A DNA stretch of 10,933 nt from an uncultured Eubacteriales bacterium (GTDB lineage: Bacteria > Bacillota > Clostridia > Oscillospirales > Acutalibacteraceae): positions 1 through 10,933 of the forward strand of contig OMPZ01000068.1 of assembly GCA_900313125.1 (NCBI GenBank), read 5' to 3'. Both the position numbers and the translations under genes were made by a program. Below are positions 5,318 to 10,933 of this stretch, one piece after another. The notes under the pieces are model-generated. The model was not told where the DNA came from, did not search any database, and was given only the letters and a program-made list of their open reading frames with translations. The first letter of the stretch is position 1; each line of letters begins with the position of its first letter.

Positions 5318-8221
5318 TTATTTTTCCTCGCCCAAAGCGGCAAGCAGCGATCTTATCCTGATCTTGACCGCGCCGAGGTTAGTGATCTCGTCGATCTTGA
5401 TCTGAGTGTAGATCTTGCCCTCTCTCTCGAGAATATCGCGCACCTCGTCGGTCGTGATAGCGTCAACGCCGCAGCCGAACGAAACGAGCTGAACGAGGTT
5501 CATGTTCTTCTTGTCGGAGATATAGCGCGCGGCGGCGTAAAGTCTTGCGTGGTATGTCCACTGGTTGAGAACGCCCGTTATGAACTTGTCAACGTGGTAG
5601 CTGATCGAATCCTCGGAGACAACGGCAACGCCGAAGCTCGTTATCATTCTGTCGATGCCGTGGTTGATCTCGGGATCGACGTGGTACGGTCTGCCGGAAA
5701 GCACGAAGATCGGTTTGCCCTCGTCCTCAGCCTTTGCAATTATCTCCGCGCCCTTTGCGCGAATGCGCTCGATGTGGGCGTCATACTCCTTGTAAGCCTT
5801 GTTGGCAGCCTGCTTTACCTCCTTCAAGGTTATGTCGGGGTAATGCTTGTTTATGATCTCTGTAAACTTTTTCGGGAAATCCTTCTTGCGGTGAATGCCG
5901 ACGTAATCCTTGATGAAGGTTATCTTTGAAACGCTGTTCATGTTCGCGCCGATGACCTCGGGATAGTACGCCACGACGGGGCAGTTGTAGTGGTTGTCGG
6001 AAATGCCCTCGTCAAAGTTGTACGACATACACGGGTAGAAAATCGTCTTTATCCCTGCGTCGATGAGCTTTTGAATGTGACCGTGAACGAGCTTTGCCGG
6101 GAAGCAGATTGTGTCGGAGGGGATAGTCTTGTTGCCCTTTGAGTAGACCTTCTTGTCGGAGATGCCCGACGTTACGACTTCAAAGCCGAGGTTCGTCAGC
6201 AGCGTGTGCCAGAAGGGGAGAAGCTCGTACATATTAAGACCCATCGGCAGACCAATCTTTCCGCGCGCGCCCTCCTGCGGCTCGTAGCCGCGGAGAAGAT
6301 CGAGCTTATACTCGTAGATGTTGTCGTCCTTGCTGGGCGATTTTTTCGTTATCGGGCGTTCACAGCGGTTGCCCGCGATGAAGCGGCGTCCGTCGGCGAA
6401 CGTATTTATTGTAAGGCGGCAGTTGTTCTGACACATACCGCAGTTTGCCACCTTGATGTCATGCTTGAAGTCGGCGAGAGCGTCTGTGCCGAGGATAGTG
6501 CTCTTCTTGTCTGTTCCTCTGCTCATAGCGTAGAGAGCCGCGCCGTATGCGCCCATAAGACCCGAGATAACGGGGCGCACAACGTTTGTTCCCATTTCCA
6601 TTTCAAACGCGCGCAGAACGGCATTGTTTAAGAACGTGCCGCCCTGAACTACGATCTTTTTGCCGAGCTGATCGGGGCTTGACGTTCTGATCACCTTGTA
6701 GAGTGCGTTCTTTACGACGCTTAAAGACAGTCCGGCGGAAATGTCCTCGATAGTCGCGCCGTCCTTCTGAGCCTGCTTTACCGAGCTGTTCATAAATACG
6801 GTGCAGCGCGAGCCGAGATCGACGGGGTGCTTTGCGAAAAGTCCCTTGTTTGCAAATTCCTCGATCGAGTAGCCGAGCGCGTTTGCAAACGTCTGTAAGA
6901 ACGAGCCGCAGCCCGAGGAACAAGCCTCGTTGAGGAAAATATTGTCGATCGCGCCGTTGTGTATCTTAAAGCACTTTATGTCCTGACCGCCGATGTCGAT
7001 GATGAACTCAACGTCGGGCATAAAGTCCTTTGCTGCCGTGAAGTGAGCCACCGTTTCAACGATGCCGTAGTCAACGCAGAAGGCGTTCTTGACGATCTCC
7101 TCGCCGTAGCCCGTTACCGCGCTGCCCGCAATGTCAATGTCGGGGCACTTTTTGTAGACCTCTTCGAGGAACGCTTTGATTATCGGCACGGGGTTGCCGC
7201 TGTTTGAAAGGTACTTGCTGAAAAGCAGCTCCTTGTTCTCTGAGATGACGACGCCCTTTACAGTTGTCGAGCCTGCGTCTATACCGATAAAAGCCTTGCC
7301 CTTGTACTTGGTTATGTCCTTGCCTTTAATGTCGGCTCTGCTGTGGCGCGACACGAACTCGTTGTATTCCTTTTTATCCTTGAACAGCGGCTGGTTGAAC
7401 GCGAAGTTTCCGCTGCCCGTGTACTTTGTTACCTTGTTGATGACCTCGGAGAAGTCGATCGTGTTGTCGGCGCAGAGAGCCGCGCCTGCCGCTACGAAGT
7501 AAAGCGAGTTCTCGGGGCAGGTGCCCTTTGTGTCGAGGACCTTGTCAAACTGACGTCTCAGCTCCGACATGAACGTGAGCGGACCGCCGAGATAAACGAC
7601 GCTGCCTTCTATCTCGCGTCCCTGAGCAAGACCCGAAACAGTCTGGTTGACAACGGCGGCAAAAATACTTTCGGCGATATCGCTCTTTCTTGCGCCCTGA
7701 TTGAGCAGCGGCTGAATGTCGGTCTTTGCGAAAACGCCGCAGCGCGACGCGATCGTGTACGTCTTTTCGTACTGCTGAGCGAGAGCGTTGAACTCCTCGA
7801 TGTCAACGTTCAGCAAGGTCGCCATCTGGTCTATGAACGCGCCCGTACCGCCGGCGCAGGTACCGTTCATTCTGACCTCCATGCCGCCGGAGAGGAAGAG
7901 TATCTTTGCGTCCTCGCCGCCGAGCTCGATAACCACGTCGGTGCCGGGGATAAACGTATTCACCGCAACGCGCGTAGCGTATACCTCCTGCACGAAGTCG
8001 AGACTGCAGCTTTCGGCAACGCCCATGCCGGCAGAGCCGGAGAGCGCGACGCAAGCCTTGTCCGCGCCCTTCACGTTAAGGCGCACCTTTGAGAGTATCT
8101 CGCCGATCTTCTGAGTGATCTGCGAGTAATGTCTCTCGTAGCTTGAGTATATGAATTTATTTTCGTCGTCAAGAACGACGCATTTTATCGTTGTTGAACC
8201 TATATCAAGACCTATTTTCAT
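5318..8221 (-). CDS. Tandem acyl-CoA dehydratase activase (BadF/BadG/BcrA/BcrD ATPase) with DUF2229 domain
   Basis: A 967-residue cytoplasmic ATPase. Activases of this family (type member HgdC) couple ATP hydrolysis to low-potential electron transfer through a [4Fe-4S] cluster held between two subunits. Two such domains lie in one chain: domain 1 (about 1-255) with GLDIGSTTIK (4-13), GGEDAK (101-106), NGTCAGGTGAF with Cys122, and SRCGVF with Cys161; domain 2 (about 310-567) with GIDAGSTTVK (313-322), GGQDIK (411-416), NEACSSGCGSF with Cys434 and Cys438, and SRCTVF with Cys473. A cysteine cluster follows at 594, 597, 601 and 620. The DUF2229-type region (about 655-960) shows GLNMYELLPFWHT (661-673), SDTICFPAKLVHGH (702-715), YPCMSYNF (729-736), LSGRPYHVDPEINHG (841-855) and SFGCGVDA (914-921). 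The ATG is preceded by AAAGGGG at 9 bases. Relatives are often fused to the domain encoded next door. The physiological substrate is unknown. Confidence 0.95.
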   Translation of the reverse strand: MKIGLDIGSTTIKCVVLDDENKFIYSSYERHYSQITQKIGEILSKVRLNVKGADKACVALSGSAGMGVAESCSLDFVQEVYATRVAVNTFIPGTDVVIELGGEDAKILFLSGGMEVRMNGTCAGGTGAFIDQMATLLNVDIEEFNALAQQYEKTYTIASRCGVFAKTDIQPLLNQGARKSDIAESIFAAVVNQTVSGLAQGREIEGSVVYLGGPLTFMSELRRQFDKVLDTKGTCPENSLYFVAAGAALCADNTIDFSEVINKVTKYTGSGNFAFNQPLFKDKKEYNEFVSRHSRADIKGKDITKYKGKAFIGIDAGSTTVKGVVISENKELLFSKYLSNSGNPVPIIKAFLEEVYKKCPDIDIAGSAVTGYGEEIVKNAFCVDYGIVETVAHFTAAKDFMPDVEFIIDIGGQDIKCFKIHNGAIDNIFLNEACSSGCGSFLQTFANALGYSIEEFANKGLFAKHPVDLGSRCTVFMNSSVKQAQKDGATIEDISAGLSLSVVKNALYKVIRTSSPDQLGKKIVVQGGTFLNNAVLRAFEMEMGTNVVRPVISGLMGAYGAALYAMSRGTDKKSTILGTDALADFKHDIKVANCGMCQNNCRLTINTFADGRRFIAGNRCERPITKKSPSKDDNIYEYKLDLLRGYEPQEGARGKIGLPMGLNMYELLPFWHTLLTNLGFEVVTSGISDKKVYSKGNKTIPSDTICFPAKLVHGHIQKLIDAGIKTIFYPCMSYNFDEGISDNHYNCPVVAYYPEVIGANMNSVSKITFIKDYVGIHRKKDFPKKFTEIINKHYPDITLKEVKQAANKAYKEYDAHIERIRAKGAEIIAKAEDEGKPIFVLSGRPYHVDPEINHGIDRMITSFGVAVVSEDSISYHVDKFITGVLNQWTYHARLYAAARYISDKKNMNLVQLVSFGCGVDAITTDEVRDILEREGKIYTQIKIDEITNLGAVKIRIRSLLAALGEEK

Positions 8222-8275
8222 TCGTCAATACCCCTTTGGTCGGTTGTGATATAAATATCCTTCTATTCCTTATGT

Positions 8276-8303
8276 ATTATACTAACATAAATCGACTTTT
8301 TAA
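8276..8303 (-). promoter_or_regulatory. Candidate promoter of the activase operon
   Basis: On the minus strand a perfect TATAAT (8281-8276) is preceded after 16 bases by TTAAAA (8303-8298, four of six consensus positions). The leader would be about 48 bases and ends in AAAGGGG (8237-8231), the ribosome binding site. No hairpin or riboswitch motif is seen in the leader. Confidence 0.5.
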
Positions 8304-8359
8304 TTCTATTGAGGAATAATAAAATTTACCTTACTAAATTTTGTCACTTTAATAAAGAA

Positions 8360-8376
8360 ACGGGTGATTTGCCCGT
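8360..8376 (-). terminator. Possible second, weaker terminator behind the ABC operon
   Basis: ACGGG (8360-8364) pairs with CCCGT (8372-8376) around a 7-base loop, and on the minus strand it is followed by TTCTTTATT. It would back up the main terminator at 8406-8438. The stem is only 5 bp. Confidence 0.35.
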
Positions 8377-8405
8377 CATTTATATATGTAATGCCTTTAT
8401 CAAGC

Positions 8406-8438
8406 AAAAAACAGCCCTTCGATCCGAAGAGCTGTTTT
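8406..8438 (-). terminator. Rho-independent terminator of the ABC transporter operon
   Basis: A 14-bp stem (8408-8421 with 8425-8438, one wobble pair) closes a tight loop and runs into six T residues on the minus strand. It lies 18 bases beyond the permease stop codon. Confidence 0.92.
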
Positions 8439-8455
8439 ACAACAAGTATCACGTT

Positions 8456-10105
8456 TTACAGCGATTCCCATATTTTCTTGCCGTCGGTCGCGAGGAAAAA
8501 TATCTCGAGCAGCACGAGCGCGAAGAAATACACTATACATATCCCGTATGCCCACAGCGAGGAGAAATCCTCAAGGTAAGCAGATGGTACGATCGCGAGC
8601 GTAAAGGGGATAGCCGTCATGAACATAGAGAGCATCAGCGTGAAGATAACGCTCAGGCTTTGCTTGATAACGGTGATCTCGTTCGTCCAGTCGAAGCGCG
8701 GCAGCTTTAAGTTAACGCAGACGCCGAGCAGACCCGAGAACATACACGCGAGTATCGGGATAAATATGATGAACATGATGTCAACGGGTTTGAGCGACAG
8801 CGTGAGCGCGCTTGCAAGCGCCGTGAAGATAACGCCCGGCAGCGACACGATAGGCGCAAGCAGAGCCTTTGCGAAGAATACCTTCATCGCGCCGAGCGGC
8901 GTTGATTTCAGTATCCATATCGTTTTGCCCTCAAGCGAAATGCTCGGGGCGGTAACGTCGTTGAGCGTACACGAGAGCGCGAGCGACGAGCCGACCGCAA
9001 GACCGATAAGGTTTGTCGATGCGTCGGGGAACATTCTCGGAAGCCATTCGACGATTAGATTTCCGCGCATTAATATTCCCACGCCCAGCAGCGCAGCCAT
9101 GATGGTACTCATTCCCGCGTTCATAACGTAGGACGGCATACTGAAAAAGTAGCCGACTTCCTTCTTGATGAGCGCAAGCTGAATGTTCGTCGCTTTGAGC
9201 GGCTTGCGGACGTACTTCTTCTTTTTCATCGCCGTTTTGCGCGTGATGATAGTTACGAAATTCCTCGATAGGAAAAGGAAAGCTACGAAAACCGCAAGCG
9301 CGGTAAACAGCAGATACGGCAGAATGCCGAGCAGGTGATCGGCAAAGCTTATGCGCATAGTGCCGCAGGTCGCCATGCCGAACCAGTAGAAAACGATAAG
9401 ATGGTCGTACACATAGTCGCCGACCCTGTCGATGTCATTCATCAGCACCCTGAGGATATTTCCGAAATTCAGCGTGACGTAGGACAGCGCGCCGATAGTC
9501 AGAAAGCCGAGTATCACGGTCATCAGGTTTTTGTTCGGTATCTTCACGGCTATCCTGCCGAAGATGAAACCGAAAACGCTGCTGAAAGCCGTAACGAGCA
9601 GCGGCGTTACGAGCATCATCAAAACGAAGTAGAAAAACGTTATCACGCTGTAGCCGCAGAGCAGACCGAACGCCACGCCGACCGGCAGGAACAGCAGATT
9701 GGAGTATACGAAATTGAGCAGATAAAGCGCGAGCATTCTGCTTATCAGCACCTCCGAGGGCTGGATAGGCATACTCAGAAGCAGCTCGTTATCCTTTGCG
9801 TCGAACAGATACGACTGCGCGGCAAAGACCGTGCCGATAAACGCGAACACGGCGGACGACGCGAACGCCATAGGGAAGAAGAGCCATTCGCAGCCCTTTG
9901 ACAGCATCTGAAAGCCCATAACCATCGCAAGCCCGAAGGAAAAGATCATCATAAACGCAAACGCGATCACGATAATGGCGATGATGAACGCTGTGCCGAT
10001 GTTGAAGCTTTGCCCCTTCGCGTTTCGCCCGCGCATAAAGCTTATCATCGACGAGATATCGCCGGAGATCTTTATTTTAACAAGGTCGAAAACGGTCTTA
10101 GACAT
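8456..10105 (-). CDS. Large ABC transporter permease, about 12 membrane helices
   Basis: A 549-residue integral membrane protein. Hydrophobic stretches suggest about 12 helices (near 38-65, 75-97, 124-150, 154-186, 194-215, 258-282, 326-346, 364-382, 415-438, 441-463, 484-506, 517-538), with a strongly basic cytoplasmic loop between (RKTAMKKKKYVRKPLK, 289-304). The segment LLLSMPIQPSEVLISRMLAL (108-127), typical of ABC-2-like exporter permeases, is echoed by WILKSTPLGAMKVFFAKALL (397-416), so the chain looks like two fused halves and may act as a pseudo-dimer. The ATG at 10105 follows GGAGG by 6 bases and overlaps the ATPase gene by 8 bp, making the pair an operon; a TTG at 10138 is less likely. 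It is probably the channel partner of the neighbouring ATPase. The cargo cannot be told from the sequence. It resembles 'putative ABC exporter' families (recollection only). Confidence 0.9.
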   Translation of the reverse strand: MSKTVFDLVKIKISGDISSMISFMRGRNAKGQSFNIGTAFIIAIIVIAFAFMMIFSFGLAMVMGFQMLSKGCEWLFFPMAFASSAVFAFIGTVFAAQSYLFDAKDNELLLSMPIQPSEVLISRMLALYLLNFVYSNLLFLPVGVAFGLLCGYSVITFFYFVLMMLVTPLLVTAFSSVFGFIFGRIAVKIPNKNLMTVILGFLTIGALSYVTLNFGNILRVLMNDIDRVGDYVYDHLIVFYWFGMATCGTMRISFADHLLGILPYLLFTALAVFVAFLFLSRNFVTIITRKTAMKKKKYVRKPLKATNIQLALIKKEVGYFFSMPSYVMNAGMSTIMAALLGVGILMRGNLIVEWLPRMFPDASTNLIGLAVGSSLALSCTLNDVTAPSISLEGKTIWILKSTPLGAMKVFFAKALLAPIVSLPGVIFTALASALTLSLKPVDIMFIIFIPILACMFSGLLGVCVNLKLPRFDWTNEITVIKQSLSVIFTLMLSMFMTAIPFTLAIVPSAYLEDFSSLWAYGICIVYFFALVLLEIFFLATDGKKIWESL

Positions 10106-10811
10106 TTTTCTCCTCCAGTTCGAGGAATACGTCCTCAAGCGAATCGTTGCCCCTTACCTCGTCTGTTGTGCCGCTTGCGATCAGCTTGCCGCCGCTGATT
10201 ATGGCGATCTTGTCGCACAGCTTTTCGGCTACCTCAAGCACATGGGTCGAGAAGAAAACGGACGCGCCGTCCCTGCACGCCTCCTTCATCTCCTCCTTCA
10301 TTCTGTGAGCCGCTACGGGGTCGAGCCCGACGAACGGCTCGTCAAGCAAAACGAGCTTCGGCTTGTGCATGAACGCGGAGATGAGCGCGAGCTTTTGCTT
10401 CATTCCGTGGGAGTAGCTGTTTATCGGCTGCGCGAGATCCTTCGTAATGCCGAACATATCGGAGAGCTTATGTATCTGCGCGTCTCTTGCGTCGGTCTCC
10501 ATGCCATAGATATCGGCTACGAAATTCAGATATTTTATACCCGGCATAAAGTCGTAAAGATCGGGGTTATCGGGCAGATACGACAGCCGCCTTTTGCACT
10601 CGATCGGGTCCTCCTTTATAGAAATTCCGTCAACGTAGATCTCGCCCTCTTCAAATTCGAGCAGACCGCAGCTGCATTTTATCGTGGTCGTTTTACCTGC
10701 GCCGTTGTGCCCGATAAAGCCGTAGATCTCGCCGCTTTTTATCTGAAGGCTGAGGTCATCGACTGCGAGCTTGTCGCCGTAGCGTTTTGTGAGGTGTTCA
10801 ATTTTAAGCAT
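10098..10811 (-). CDS. ABC transporter ATP-binding protein
   Basis: A 237-residue ATPase that energises the permease encoded immediately downstream. From the chosen start it shows Walker A GHNGAGKTT (34-42), signature YSHGMKQK (133-140), Walker B LVLLDEP (153-159), the D-loop GLDP (162-165) and the switch histidine His190 in STHVLE. The signature is the SHGMKQK type common in EcsA-like and ABC-2 export ATPases rather than LSGGQ. At the Q-loop position the chain reads YLPDNPDLYD (78-87), with Asp81 where most relatives have Gln. The start is one of two adjacent ATGs, at 10814 and 10811; AGGAGG lies 4 and 7 bases before them, so 10811 is preferred. It is the first gene of its operon and has a good promoter. 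Importers of this type lack a binding-protein gene here, so export or a membrane-regulating role is more likely. Confidence 0.95.
   Translation of the reverse strand: MLKIEHLTKRYGDKLAVDDLSLQIKSGEIYGFIGHNGAGKTTTIKCSCGLLEFEEGEIYVDGISIKEDPIECKRRLSYLPDNPDLYDFMPGIKYLNFVADIYGMETDARDAQIHKLSDMFGITKDLAQPINSYSHGMKQKLALISAFMHKPKLVLLDEPFVGLDPVAAHRMKEEMKEACRDGASVFFSTHVLEVAEKLCDKIAIISGGKLIASGTTDEVRGNDSLEDVFLELEEKNV
10112..10116 (-). promoter_or_regulatory. Ribosome binding site of the permease, inside the ATPase gene
   Basis: GGAGG on the minus strand lies 6 bases before the ATG at 10105 and within the last codons of the ATPase gene. It fixes the permease start and makes the two cistrons overlap by 8 bp. 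Confidence 0.85.
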
Positions 10812-10818
10812 CATCAAA

Positions 10819-10824
10819 CCTCCT
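10819..10824 (-). promoter_or_regulatory. Ribosome binding site of the ABC ATPase
   Basis: A consensus AGGAGG on the minus strand precedes two ATGs by 4 and 7 bases. The 7-base spacing favours the inner ATG (10811). Confidence 0.85.
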
Positions 10825-10884
10825 GTACTCGGTTTTAATATTCATAAAAGTTTCTAAGATTTTTGTTTTTTCATTGTAAATTTT

Positions 10885-10914
10885 ATTATAACACACTAAG
10901 TTATTTGTTGTAAA
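10885..10914 (-). promoter_or_regulatory. Promoter of the ABC transporter operon (extended -10)
   Basis: On the minus strand TTTACA (10914-10909, five of six consensus positions) is followed after 18 bases by a perfect TATAAT (10890-10885), with TG one base before it, an extended -10 element. Transcription would start near 10878, giving a leader of about 67 bases in which no clear hairpin was seen. Confidence 0.65.
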
Positions 10915-10933
10915 GTGATGAAATGTAAACAAA

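Noticed and set aside
7343..8092. Plus-strand open frame opposite the activase gene (249 codons)
   Set aside because: Antisense shadow of a highly conserved coding region.
8222..8405. Small gene or riboswitch upstream of the activase operon
   Set aside because: Only an A/T-rich promoter region and short hairpins are visible; no small frame has a ribosome binding site.
10106..10138. Upstream TTG start for the permease
   Set aside because: The ATG at 10105 has GGAGG at 6 bases; the TTG has no such site.
9975..10838. Plus-strand open frame opposite the ABC ATPase (287 codons)
   Set aside because: Antisense to a clear ATPase, no motif and no ribosome binding site.

Overview
The window looks like a chromosomal segment of an anaerobic gut or rumen Clostridia bacterium, most likely a Ruminococcus-type member of the Oscillospiraceae. 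This rests on three things seen here: a secreted-type protein ending in a type I dockerin (the cellulosome/amylosome docking module), a large oxygen-sensitive 2-hydroxyacyl-CoA dehydratase activase-type ATPase, and strong AGGAGG-like ribosome binding sites with TATAAT promoters. No database search was possible, so the taxonomic call is inference.

Layout. Positions 1-1218 (+) hold the 3' part of a dockerin protein; its start lies outside the window. It ends at a good hairpin terminator (1256-1292), and a second, two-way hairpin (1311-1336) separates it from everything else, which is all on the minus strand. Reading leftward on the minus strand there are three transcription units. (1) 10811-8456 is an ABC transporter operon (ATPase, then a 12-helix permease, overlapping by 8 bp), with an extended -10 promoter upstream and a strong terminator at 8406-8438. 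(2) 8221-3403 is a probable three-gene operon: a 967-residue tandem activase/DUF2229 protein, a 440-residue 2-hydroxyacyl-CoA dehydratase-like partner, and a histidine phosphatase coupled to it through an ATGATGA overlap; it ends at a hairpin (3371-3396). (3) 3184-1340 is a single-gene unit for glutamine-hydrolysing asparagine synthetase (AsnB).

How the genes may work together. The most interesting locus is the middle operon. The activase family uses ATP to drive an electron to very low potential through a [4Fe-4S] cluster and hands it to a dehydratase/reductase partner. Here two activase domains sit in one chain, the partner-like domain is in a separate gene, no classical HgdA/HgdB dehydratase pair or CoA-transferase is next to it, and a phosphatase is translationally coupled. 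The substrate cannot be read from the sequence. The other units are ordinary: export or membrane-associated ABC transport, asparagine synthesis, and an extracellular polysaccharide-complex component.

There is no gene-free stretch longer than 300 bases. The longest gaps (8222-8455 and 3185-3402) contain promoters, terminators and small hairpins described below. I saw no tRNA, rRNA, CRISPR array, insertion sequence or recognisable riboswitch.
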